From contig MU617422.1 of NCBI GenBank assembly GCA_025201705.1, positions 1-13,532 on the forward strand: a stretch of DNA of 13,532 nucleotides, read 5' to 3'. The notes beneath the pieces are model-generated. The model was given only the letters and a program-made list of their open reading frames with translations. It was not told the DNA's origin and made no database searches. Positions 1 to 8,277 of the stretch are shown here, one piece after another. The DNA comes from Dissophora ornata. Lineage: Eukaryota; Mortierellomycota; Mortierellomycetes; Mortierellales; Mortierellaceae. How positions within the stretch are numbered: the first letter of the stretch is position 1; every line of letters starts with the position of its first letter. Both the position numbers and the translations under genes were made by a program.

Positions 1-473
1 AAAAAAAAAAAAAAGGAGCGAACGAACCAAATATACAAGGCATGTAGGACTGACCCTGCTTGTCAACAATCGTCACTTACTACCCGACCCATCGTTTTAA
101 ACCGGTTTATGATCCCAACCCCAATAACGGACGATGGCGCTTTCCGAAATGTTTCCATATGCTCAAGTGCAACTTGCTCTGCCCTCCAAGTAATATACAA
201 AGTGTTCAATGGACATAGCAGGCTGGGGATAAAATGATGCATTTTGATGAAGCAAATGGCGAAGGACCTGTTTACATAACTCACGACCGATCCGGAAAAA
301 AAATACAATACAATATTGACGTACGCAGCAAAATGTTTTAATATCATCTAGAACTAGAAAGAAACTATAGTACATGTAGGCTTAATATACAAGCAAAAGG
401 AGAGTGCCATCCCCCAGAGAAATCAGATGGCGTAGAAACTAGACGCACTTTTTTGCAGCTTTTTTTTTTTTTT
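1..473. other. Left-edge non-coding stretch and 3' flank of the permease gene
   Basis: No convincing gene. It opens with a run of 14 A and contains a perfect 12-bp palindrome, TAAACCGGTTTA, at 98-109. The part nearest 474 should include the 3' UTR of the leftward permease gene. An ATTAAA-like signal on the minus strand at about 342-337 is the best poly(A) candidate but is weak. Short open frames here have no recognisable domain and are probably chance. Confidence 0.5.
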
Positions 474-475
474 TT
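460..475. repeat. T16 homopolymer overlapping the permease stop codon
   Basis: Sixteen T on the plus strand. On the permease sense strand this is a run of A whose first two bases complete the TAA stop. Length changes here could not alter the protein before the stop but would change the 3' UTR. Confidence 0.9.
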
Positions 476-1880
476 AGTTGCTGTTGGAGCTCTGGAAGTC
501 GGAATGGAGGGCTTTGATGGCATCAATGGAGCCAATAACAGCACTGACGACGCCAATGATGACGATAATGGCGCACCAGAGGAGCTCGTACCACTTCATT
601 TGTCTCCATCCGATCAACTTGAAGTAGCACAGGATAGGCAACACAAAGATCAAAGTGCAGTTGCCAAGGGCACCAAGAAGCGACAAAAAGTCGCCAAAGT
701 ATGGCACAGTGCAGGCAATGCCTCCGCAGACGCCGATGAGGGCCAAACGGAAGATGGTGCGGTAGACACGCTCCATAAACTTGCCGCGGCGTGCGACGGT
801 GATGTCAACCAGACGCTCAAACTCGAGAGCGAAGGAGGTCAAGAGGATGGGTGCGGCAAGGATGACATGGACAATGATGACGACGGTTCCAACCTTGGTC
901 ACGGTATCCTGGGGCAAGTTGTCAAGGATGGGTGACTTTGCCAAGGAACCGTAGGCGATGTAACCGGGAATGGCGGTAGCGATGTACAAGACTGAGCAGG
1001 TGGCGAGGGCAGCAGCGACGACGCGGTTCCAGCTCTTGGGGTATCTCATGGCCTCCTCGACGTGCATGTAGACGACATTGCCTCCGAAGCAGATGGAGAT
1101 CGAGGCGACGGTGGTGGGGAGGTTAGCGAGGATGACGTTGCTGTGGGTGATTCCAGCATAAGCGGGGTTGTGCATGTCCATGACCGATCCGCGGACAGCG
1201 ACGATGACAAGGATAACGGTAGCGGCTGCACCAAAGACGGACATGACAGCGACTTCCTTCAAGGTCTTCATCGCCACGAATGGGATTGAGATTATGGCAG
1301 CGCAAATCCAGATCCAGGCCTTGGCATCAATAGCGTCGTTGTGAACGAGGCTCTGCATTTCGGTTCCGGCCAAGATCATATACATGACGGGGGCACCAAT
1401 GACAATCGAGGTGTGGAAGAACCAGACAGCGATCAAGCCGGGGCGGCCAAAGGCATGACGACCAATCTCTTGATAGGACGAGAGGCGGTACTTGCCGTTA
1501 TAGTAGAGGCACTTCATGAGCAGGATGGCGGTGTAGATGGACATGAGAAGCGAGAGCAACAGAATGCCAACACTGATCCAACCACCCGTCTTGAGGGCGT
1601 AGGGGAGGCCAAGCGTGCCAGTGCCTATACATGGTAGGTTAGAGGGTTGTTAGGTGTCGGATCTTGATTTCTGTGTAACTGGAGCAGGAGCCAAAAAAGA
1701 GGGGGCTGTGTGTGAGGGGGGTCGGCTGTGTTTACCTGCTACGACGCAGACAACGTTGGCATAGGCGAGGAAGTTGGAGCCCTGACTAGGTCTCTCAGCC
1801 AAGAGATCGATGGCGTCAGATTCTTTGTCGCTCTTGACGCTCGTCACCTCGTGCATCTCAGTAACTTCGTGCTTTTCCAT
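474..1880 (-). CDS. Amino acid permease, AAAP/Aa_trans family (two exons)
   Basis: Likely an amino acid transporter of the plasma membrane or vacuole. The model is exon 1 at 1880-1736, a 111-nt GT...AG intron at 1735-1625 (CAG/GTAAAC ... TATAG/GC), and exon 2 at 1624-474, giving 431 residues. The splice restores VVAGTGTLGLPYAL, the family's conserved first-helix motif. About 11 hydrophobic segments follow (residues ~37 to ~420), with a hydrophilic N-terminus of ~35 residues. The motifs CFGGNVVYMHVEEAMRYP and AIPGYIAYG sit where Aa_trans proteins have them. The ATG at 1880 is the first in frame and has a strong context (ACCATGG). The TAA stop lies at the beginning of an A16 run on the sense strand. 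Substrate cannot be read from sequence. The family call is firm; the subfamily is not. Confidence 0.93.
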
Positions 1881-2106
1881 GGTTGTGGTGTTTGGCAAGT
1901 ATGTATTTATGAGGGAATATGACAATAATATGGGGTGTCGGCTGGACTGAAGGAGGTAATATTAGGTTAAAGAAAGGAACGCAGGACCCTGTTTTGAGAT
2001 TTCTCAAAGATGGAGCAGATCACTGGGAGTGAGAAAAAGAGAGATGAGGAAAGATGAGGAGACGGTGGAGACAATGGAGACAAAGAGGAGGTAGGCGCCA
2101 GCTCCC

Positions 2107-2114
2107 CTTTTATA
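2107..2114 (-). promoter_or_regulatory. TATA box of the permease gene
   Basis: The minus strand reads TATAAAAG, about 230 bp upstream of the permease ATG at 1880. That implies a 5' UTR of about 200 nt. No competing start codon with a good reading frame lies between. Confidence 0.6.
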
Positions 2115-2115
2115 A

Positions 2116-2859
2116 GAGAGGGCGAAGGGTTCCTGACTGAACCATGTCATGACAGAGAGACAACATAGAAAGGTACAGTAGGTAGTTTTTTTTTTTTTTT
2201 TGAATGTCAAGTTTAATCCGAATAGTGGAAGTCTAAGTGCAGCTTGGTACATTAGGTAGTCCATGTGATGTATGAATCCACTCCCACAGAAATTTGAGTT
2301 CTGCCCCAGAGCGTGAACAAAACAAAAGCCTCCCCACGGATTATTAGTGGAGGGAAATACCAACACAAACAAAGAATCGTTACTCTCGCTCGTAAAACAC
2401 GTAAACACATGGGCCTGCGACACAGCCTCCATTCAAATTGTTTGTTCCCCTTCGCGAAGCGCTGACTGCGAACACCTCGATTTGAGATATGATATCTCTT
2501 GATCTGCAAAATGCGACAGTGAGTAATATATGAATCAGACTCACAGCGGAGAAGCGGGCATTTGCTGAACAGAGTCCGCGTTGGTGGCTTGCGTACCTTG
2601 CCAGAGGAAAGGCTGAACGGCCACCCTTCCTGCCCGCTGAACAACTATGACAAGTATACGAGCAATAAACTATGACCTTCGCTCTATTATTACTCTCCGC
2701 CCTTGCAAAACTGGGTCCAACCGATAGCCCGGGTTCCTGACAACTCAATCATAAAAAAAAAGAGGCGAAACAGCTAAAACTGGGCGGGACGTCTGATTGG
2801 GCCGGGACGTGTTTGACCAATGATTCCTTGCCAAAAATTCAAAGTCCACCCCATCCTAG
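2116..2859. other. Unresolved region with a possible degenerate exon pair (-)
   Basis: No firm gene. It contains a T16 run (2186-2201). On the minus strand, an open segment from about 2646 to 2597 ends in GGCAAG/GTACGC, and a TTTTGCAG acceptor precedes 2503. Joining 2597 to 2503 removes 93 nt in phase 0 and keeps one frame open from about 2646 to 2252. The joined protein has the look of a small fungal domain (FSLSSGK, then RFAKGNKQFEW), but it has no ATG, and a TAG lies just upstream. It could be a decayed gene or chance. CCAAT motifs occur on both strands near 2793-2819. Confidence 0.25.
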
Positions 2860-3505
2860 TCATATCCACAACTTTGATCCCTTCCTTGTCTCTCTTTTCT
2901 TCGGAATCCAAAATGCCCACCGATTGACCCAGCCCTTGGCGCGTAGCGCCCATTGCTTACGCATGTGGTATGAATCCCACACTCTGTCCATCTGATCTGT
3001 TGAGCGCGGCGCTTTTTCAAAGGCAAAAGGTAAAGGCTGTAATATCGTTTGCTTATTGGTTGATCCATGGCGACAAGATGGTTCCTGGAGCATGTGAGTG
3101 GTGAGTTCTGAGATATAAAAAAAAAAAAGCTCTTGCTTCCTGACAAAGGCGCCTCATGACAGGAATCGAGACCATTTCCTCCACCCCACACTCTTCCCAA
3201 ATTCAGATCCCGTCAGGCTACGCGCCTTTCCTTTCGCTTCGGGAAAAGCATCGAACGCGTGTTGTGGCAAATGACGCGACAAAAAACGACTCATATCATC
3301 TAGAGAAGAAGCCACTTTAGGAATGAAAGCATCATCCTCCAGCGATGACATGTATCCCGTCCCCCTGCCTGGCAACTTCCACTGTATTAAGCCCTACCCC
3401 CAGATGGATCATCCCGGAGAGATATCTATGTAGAAGAGGTGCGCAAGGGGTGTCGCTTTGCTCTCATATTTTGCAGTGGCGTAATTACGGGGTTTGCTTG
3501 TCCAT
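2860..3505 (-). CDS. Possible small basic protein, intron-rich gene model
   Basis: I do not recognise this protein. A tentative model has a coding start at 3505 (CAGC ATGGAC), exon end at 3489 (CC/GTAATT), exon 3364-3222, and exon 3107-2860, giving about 135 residues. The introns would be 124 and 114 nt, in the range of the other introns in this window, and the last acceptor follows a T-rich tract (ATATCTCAG). The middle exon (MSSLEDDAFIPKVASSLDD...) and the last one (DQMDRVWDSYHMRKQWALR, ending KGSKLWI) look more protein-like than neighbouring frames, and the C-terminus is basic and Trp-rich. Support comes from an upstream TATA box, a pyrimidine-rich leader and a CAA/GTAAGT donor that would begin a 5' UTR intron. 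The third donor (GCGC/GTAGCC) is weak, so exon borders may be wrong. Confidence 0.33.
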
Positions 3506-3740
3506 GCTGCGAAAGAAACGAGGACAATGGGCGCGAAAATTATGTCACCGAAGTGACAAACGCCGTTCTATTTGGATAGCCCCAAACAATAAAGAAGCTC
3601 GTGGAAATAAGGAAATACAGAGAAGCCAAGCAAACACTGGACGTAGTCTGAGGAGTGAGGAGAAAATGAGAGAGAGGAAAAGAAACGTCGAGAGAGTGTA
3701 CCGGCTGTGGAGAGAGAGAAGGAAAAGGCATTTTGGACTT

Positions 3741-3808
3741 ACTTGAAGTTCCTGTGGTGCGAATGGAGAGGAGGAGAAGAGAAGAGAAGAAAGAGGCTCG
3801 CTTTTATA
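3741..3808 (-). promoter_or_regulatory. TATA box, pyrimidine-rich leader and 5' UTR splice donor
   Basis: The minus strand has TATAAAAG at 3808-3801, followed by a C/T-rich leader and then a near-perfect donor, TTCAA/GTAAGT, at 3743/3742. Possible acceptors are CTCCTCAG (ending 3648) and TTTCTTTCGCAG (ending 3507). The second is directly followed by an ATG. The order of TATA box, C/T leader and leader intron is that of an expressed fungal gene, and it supports the tentative gene at 2860-3505. Confidence 0.45.
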
Positions 3809-4004
3809 CTCGTCCGAGTCAAAGAAGCATACAGCTTGGATGGTGGCGTAAATGAAAGCGCAATAAACAAGCTCTGTGTATCGAAACGAGATGGACCGTG
3901 GTGGACGACAATCGGTAATTATGGATAAACAGGAGCGACAAGGGATGGAGATTCAGCATTTTGTCTCTTGGATCAGAAAGCTAGGATACACCAGTCTACA
4001 GTGT

Positions 4005-4014
4005 ATTGGCCAAT
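4005..4014. promoter_or_regulatory. Double CCAAT box
   Basis: ATTGGCCAAT is palindromic, so it gives a CCAAT core on both strands. The plus-strand copy extends to CCAATCAGAG, close to the HAP/NF-Y consensus. It lies about 200 bp upstream of the minus-strand TATA box at 3801-3808, a plausible distance for an activator site. Confidence 0.4.
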
Positions 4015-4132
4015 CAGAGATCCTGAAAACAGGAAGGGTCAACGCAACATCAAGGGGAGTGTCCTTTTGTACGACGAAAGTGTGAAACCCATACACGGCC
4101 CTAGCACAGCCACAGAATGAGGTTTTTTTTTA

Positions 4133-4171
4133 GGGTTTTCGGGTTTTCCCCTTAAAACTATAAGGGTTTTC
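4133..4171 (+). repeat. GGGTTTTC short repeats (3 copies)
   Basis: Two head-to-tail GGGTTTTC units lie at 4133-4140 and 4141-4148, with a third at 4164-4171. The first is preceded by a T-run ending in TTAGGG. The cluster sits directly 5' of the retrotransposon fragment, so it may be internal element sequence, the insertion target or telomere-like filler. Confidence 0.5.
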
Positions 4172-4611
4172 AAAACCATGTGCAAGGGCCACATGAATGG
4201 GTCTCCCGCGCTACAGCAGAAGTGATGCACTTCAAATGGCAACGCGCTCCCAGTCCTGCTTGCTGCCAATGCGGTTGGGAAACGGGAGACAAGGACCATA
4301 TGCCCTTTTTATGTCCTACCAAGTGCCAGGCCTGGGTTACCTACCTCACGGACCTCACTACCATGTCTATCTGGAGCGACCGAGACCTCTGTGCCCTAAT
4401 TCAGTGGACACGGTCCCGCATAACCATGAAGTCCCAATACCGACGTCACCTTACAGAGCCTCAGCTATTCGCTTATGGCCTCCAAGGAATATGGCAAATG
4501 CATTACGCCTTTGTCCTTGACGACCGCACCATTCCAATCAACAAAATGTCCCAATCCATGCGGAGGATGGCTCTCCATGCTAACACATTTCGAGCACGCG
4601 ACTGAAAAAAA
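4156..4611 (+). mobile_element. 5'-truncated non-LTR (LINE) retrotransposon remnant, 3' end of RT ORF
   Basis: An open frame from 4156 (just after an in-frame TAA at 4153) to the TGA at 4603-4605 codes about 149 residues. It lacks the endonuclease and reverse transcriptase domains and has no good ATG near its start. What remains matches the C-terminal region found after RT (and RNase H) in fungal LINEs: RAPSPACCQCGWETGDKDHM is a Cys/His zinc-knuckle segment (CxxC...H....C), followed by LFAYGLQGIWQMHYAFVLDD, the Trp-rich stretch that follows it, and then a tail of Arg/Met/His residues. The frame ends in a run of seven A (4605-4611), which may be the element's A-tail. No target-site duplication is apparent by eye. 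The frame being intact to its stop suggests fairly recent 5'-truncated insertion, or transcription as a fragment. Confidence 0.75.
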
Positions 4612-4616
4612 GCACC

Positions 4617-5530
4617 CCTTCTACATACAAATTATCATCTTTTATTTCCGTGCCCCCCCCAAAAAAGGGCCTCAGAAGTTCGCCTCACATGAGGAGACTC
4701 GAGGGAGAGAAGGGACAAAAGGAAAAGGAAAATATAGAGTATAGAGCTGTAGCTTCAAAACGCGACAATGGTCTCGATGTTTAAAGTGTCTGATGAGTTG
4801 CAACTAGAGCGCCGACGAGCGATTTTTCGTGGGTAAATGGCCGACTGCATTGTTTCTTACCTTTTGACATGCCAACGCATCTGGAGAGGTCAAGGCGTCG
4901 ATAAAAAAACATAGTCTAGTTCTACGTCTTTCCCAATCAAACACAGTTCTTGTCCCATGTCCCTCAGCTCATCCCAAGTCAATACTGCAGCGCTATATGA
5001 TATTTGGGTCGGGAAGTGGCCCTTGGCCAATTGCTATTCGCGTCCTATGACAACCATATTTCACAATGACGGGAAGTGAGCTATGTTTACGAGACATGAG
5101 CAAATAAAACATCAAGAAACCACATGTAACAATATCCTGTCATACGACATGCATACATTGTGTTGTTCAGCTAGATGCAGAGTGTCATGCAGAGAGAGAT
5201 GAAATATTCCTACATTGCATTGCTACCTCTCTGCATTTCCTACGCTTTGTTGGAAAAGGGGAATCAAACCCAAGCGCATTAACGATGCATTTCCCCACGG
5301 TCATGCAAAAAATCTAGGCGGAGCGTAAGCAGGGCAAGCTGGGTTGTGAGAATTTGTTGCCCGAGAGCGAAAAACGCGTCTACTATGCATAGAAATCTAT
5401 TCCGTTGGTTCGAAGAATACCGTTCCTGACTCGCTAGACGAGCCACATAGATCATCTACGGAGAAAAAATAGTAGTGCCCCTGGGCAGTTGTTTTTCAAG
5501 GGGAACTATACTTCTTTGCAACGTTCACGG
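4617..5530. other. Intergenic region upstream of the secreted-protein gene
   Basis: No open frame longer than about 60 codons beyond 4744. It is AT-rich and holds a C8/A6 homopolymer junction near 4653-4666 and an inverted repeat with 10-bp perfect arms at 5187-5196 and 5227-5236. The 3' part presumably holds regulatory sequence for the gene starting at 5639. No RNA gene was recognised. Confidence 0.5.
5187..5236. repeat. Inverted repeat, 10-bp arms
   Basis: ATGCAGAGAG at 5187-5196 is the exact reverse complement of CTCTCTGCAT at 5227-5236. A 30-nt AT-rich spacer separates the arms. It is 400-450 bp upstream of the secreted-protein ATG, so it could be a regulator-binding pair or a hairpin. 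A further ATGCAGAG lies just upstream near 5175. Confidence 0.5.
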
Positions 5531-5531
5531 G

Positions 5532-5538
5532 TATAAAA
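5532..5538 (+). promoter_or_regulatory. TATA box of the secreted-protein gene
   Basis: TATAAAA lies 101 bp upstream of the ATG at 5639. A (CA)n run (5567-5579) and a C/A-rich leader with almost no G follow. This is typical of the leader of a strongly expressed fungal gene and ends in ACAACATGG, a good start context. Confidence 0.7.
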
Positions 5539-5638
5539 ACAAGACGATTGCCGACCATAACCGCATCACACACACACACCATAGTCACCCACATCTTCCT
5601 GCTCTTTGCAACCTCCAACACCCCCACCAGTCAACAAC

Positions 5639-6386
5639 ATGGTCAAGATTAACCTTTCTTTCGTTGCCATGGCAGCTATGGTTGCCACCGCTGCCACCGC
5701 TGCTCCATGCTCACAGAGGCCGATGGCTCCCATACTCCGTAGGTGCTTTTACTTTCGACATCAAACACTTGCACTAAATCATTAAATGCACCGGATATGC
5801 TCTAACTGCTGTATTTTGTTCGCGTTCCATCCTTCACATCGCTCTTATTGGATCTAAATCGATAGGCGACGTCGAACCAAACCAACGCATCCCAGGAACA
5901 ACCATAAAAGAGTACCATCCTTTCTTCCTCAGGAGTTATAACCTCGATAGTTTCATTTCCGTGTTGGAGGATGAACGCTTGGTTGTCGCTGGTTTCAGAG
6001 ACGGCAACGGTGATTTCCCGCAGTTGAAGCTTTGCATTGTCTCGAGTGACTCTGACTGTAACCCCGATATCCCATCGCACTGCATTTACGAAAATGTGGA
6101 GTATCGCTTCCGCGTCTCTTGGCCCGTTCCAGGATACCTCAGAGTTGTCGGAAATATGGTCGAAATTGTGGGAAGCTTCTATGACGCTTCTGGCTTGAGC
6201 CTAATCAGAGAACCCGGCTGGGGACTGAGAGTTGCGAAATTGAACCACGATGGGTCGAGATCTGTGTTTTCGACTCATAACCCTGGAGTCCCAGTGACAC
6301 TGGAGCCAATTATCTCGAATGATACGAAGCAGTCGTTCGAGATTGTGGAGCTACTCATGAACGAGAGATCCCGGGTCCGATCGTAA
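5639..6386 (+). CDS. Small secreted protein of unknown function (two exons)
   Basis: Exon 1 is 5639-5738, the 127-nt intron 5739-5865 runs GTAGGT...GATAG, and exon 2 is 5866-6386. The join is phase 1 and gives 206 residues. The first 22 residues are a signal peptide: MVK, a hydrophobic Ala/Met/Val-rich core, then ATAA before Pro23. The mature chain begins with a short basic/proline stretch, then DVEPNQRIPGTTIKEYHPFF, a beta-rich middle with Cys90, Cys98 and Cys106 (CIVSSDSDC ... SHC), YRFRVSWPVPGYL, GSFYDASGLSLIREPGWGLR and a tail ending near VELLMNERSRVRS. I do not recognise a named domain. The size, signal peptide and strong promoter fit a fungal small secreted protein or effector-like family. 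With four Cys in the mature part, one or two disulfides are possible. AATAAA follows the stop by about 54 nt. Confidence 0.8.
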
Positions 6387-6439
6387 ATATGGTGAAATTT
6401 ACCACGCAGTAGCAAAAACTGCTATATCTGTCAATTTGA

Positions 6440-6445
6440 AATAAA
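6440..6445 (+). terminator. Poly(A) signal of the secreted-protein gene
   Basis: AATAAA lies 54 nt after the TAA stop at 6384-6386. It is the only perfect hexamer nearby on this strand. Confidence 0.6.
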
Positions 6446-6787
6446 AGCTGGCACTTCTCAATATCCATGAGCACCTCTTCGTTCTACCTATCGTGCTAAT
6501 GTTGGGTAGCATATAGCACAACTGTTTCTATCATCTTTTGGGCTGAGGTCATATTAACTGGTCGCTTTTTGCCCTTTTTTCAAGATGTAACATCAGAGGC
6601 ATGTTTCTTGTAAACTTTCTGTAGTCTTTACAGCCGTACGGTTGCCAATCGTGTAGAATCCAAACATCGACACGATGGCTGGGTTGCGCTCTTATGAAGT
6701 GTCCTGTTTGTTTAACAATGCGCTACGAAAGCTACTCGCATACATGAGTTTATTGTATTCGTACTGCATGAGTTGCCCGACCTTACT
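6446..6787. other. Intergenic spacer between convergent genes
   Basis: No open frame of interest. It separates the 3' ends of the secreted-protein gene (+) and the GH8 gene (-), with poly(A) signals facing each other at its two borders. It is AT-rich, and nothing else was recognised. Confidence 0.6.
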
Positions 6788-6793
6788 TTTATT
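6788..6793 (-). terminator. Poly(A) signal of the GH8 gene
   Basis: The minus strand reads AATAAA, about 25 nt downstream of the GH8 stop codon at 6820-6818. The distance is short but normal for a fungal gene. Confidence 0.6.
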
Positions 6794-6817
6794 GTGTCCT
6801 TAAGCTCTTCAAAGATC

Positions 6818-8277
6818 CTAGAACCCCCTTGGGTTTTTCGCCTGCAAGAGACACAGGAGCTGGATCGAGTCTCCAAAGTACGACCTATCCGACTCCAGTT
6901 CTTCCATCTCGTTCTGGATGCGTGACTGGTTAGGATGGCGCATCGTCCACATCACCATTGAGGCTGGAGCAGTGTAAGACATATCAGAATACGTCCGGCC
7001 GTGAATTCTTTGACCGTTCAGATGGTATCCAGCGTTGACTTCCGGAAGAGAGCCAAAGAATGAGGACTGTGCCATCAATGCGGGAAGGACCCTTGGATCT
7101 TGTGTCAGGAGATAGTAGACCGAAAGACGCCAACTATTTACGAAGGGTAAAGTAAACGGTGTATTCAGAGCACGTTAGGATCCTCGCCCTACTCGATTCA
7201 TGTCTAAACACACTGATTCCTACTGTGGCAGATGGCTTACGGGACACGGCACGAATTCCAGTTGTAGTCCTGTTGTATCAAAGAATGCAGTGATCAAAGA
7301 AACCGTTTGCTACGGGTCAATTGCAAGAATAAACATACGCGTAGCAAGTTGGACAATAGTCGTATGATTGGTATACCTTGTCGTTATCACTCTCAAGGAT
7401 CTTAACCCGGGGTGGTTCATAGTAACCATTGGTAGCGAGCTTCAAAAAATCTGCAATCAAACCAGTAGGGTTCAGCTGAACCTGGTGCTGTACATTGGCA
7501 ATGATAGTATCCATGACCCTGGACCACTGCTGTGATCTCTCCACGTCCTCATTGTAAAACGTCAGGAATCCCGCCAAGATGAAATCAGAGGGTCTTGTCA
7601 CGTCCGTATACGCACTCTCTTCCCCCCACTGGGCTCCGCCGGAATAGCCCTGTGCCCCTACTTGAGGATCAGGGACCTTGACCCAATCTCCGAGTGTGGG
7701 CATGAAAGTATAATGGTTGATTTCATGGTCCCAGATGGCTTTGCAGAGCGGAATGGCGATCTGCCGATAGTCGTAGCGGCCACATGGCGAACGGCCCCAA
7801 GCTTTGGCCGCATAGAACAACGAGGTTGCAATATCAATATCGCCATCCGTGGCAGAGTTGCTACCGCCTTCTGGGGCGTTCGAGTAGGTGCGGTTGTGTT
7901 TGTTGTCGATCTGCTGCCAGGAACAGAGTCCATTCGCATTCTTGAAGTGGAGGAACCAACGCAACAGCCCGTCAAAGTCGGCCTGATTGACCATCAACAC
8001 TGAGATCAACATGCCATATCCAATTGCTTATCAAAGCCAAAAGTCGACAAAAAAAAAAGGAGTAAGGTTATTATTCTCTGGCCACATTACAGAAGTAGGC
8101 TGTGCTTCGAATGGCAGTGCTTCTTTGTGCTGGTGTTGTTTTCTCACCTTCTGAGCAAGTGATCGCGTTCTTCTGTTCGACTTCGCCCTTCTTGTTGTAG
8201 TCGATATAGAGCATGTCGCCCCAAGCCCGCACGTACTCTGCGCGCCATTCTCTGTACTTTTGGTCAATGGAAGGCAT
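6818..8277 (-). CDS. Glycoside hydrolase family 8 enzyme (four exons), chitosanase/endoglucanase-like
   Basis: The family hydrolyses beta-1,4-linked glucan, chitosan, xylan or lichenan with inversion. Exons are 8277-8148, 8026-7377, 7269-7241 and 7133-6818; introns are 121, 107 and 107 nt; total 374 residues, a normal single-domain GH8 length. TCSEAIGYGM (Glu43 the expected general acid) forms across intron 1. ATDGDIDIATSLFYAAKAWG (102-121) matches the GH8 signature. DYNWNSCRVPWRL forms across introns 2 and 3 and carries Asn where GH8a enzymes have the catalytic Asp. With Glu in the preceding KILES, this suggests the GH8b (chitosanase/lichenase) subgroup; that is inference. GRTYSDMSY and GDSIQLLCLL lie near the C-terminus. 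The start at 8277 follows an in-frame stop. No signal peptide is visible, which is odd for a polysaccharide hydrolase. Fungal GH8 genes are rare, so transfer from bacteria is possible. Confidence 0.88.

Noticed and set aside
98..109. 12-bp palindrome TAAACCGGTTTA
   Set aside because: A single short palindrome with no partner or gene context; too common to claim a function.
453..1637. Plus-strand frames of 75-160 codons opposite the permease exons
   Set aside because: Acidic, low-complexity antisense frames created by the codon use of the permease. The minus-strand frame has family motifs and membrane helices.
3543..3556. Small hairpin GTCAC-CGAA-GTGAC
   Set aside because: Five-base arms are expected by chance, and it falls inside the candidate leader intron with no other support.
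5240..5320. tRNA-like segment (GGGGAATCAAACCC...) on the minus strand
   Set aside because: There is no pairing acceptor stem, no proper B box and no anticodon stem; chance resemblance.
5707..5738. Alternative frame at the end of secreted-protein exon 1 (MLTEADGSHTP), suggesting an indel
   Set aside because: The straight frame splices in phase with exon 2 using the only good donor and acceptor. The alternative frame cannot be joined without a second compensating change.
7317..7376. Reading GH8 exon 2 through to its stop at 7317
   Set aside because: The extra residues after DNDK match nothing in the family, whereas splicing at AAG/GTATAC restores DYNWNSCRVPWRL and the C-terminal third of the domain.
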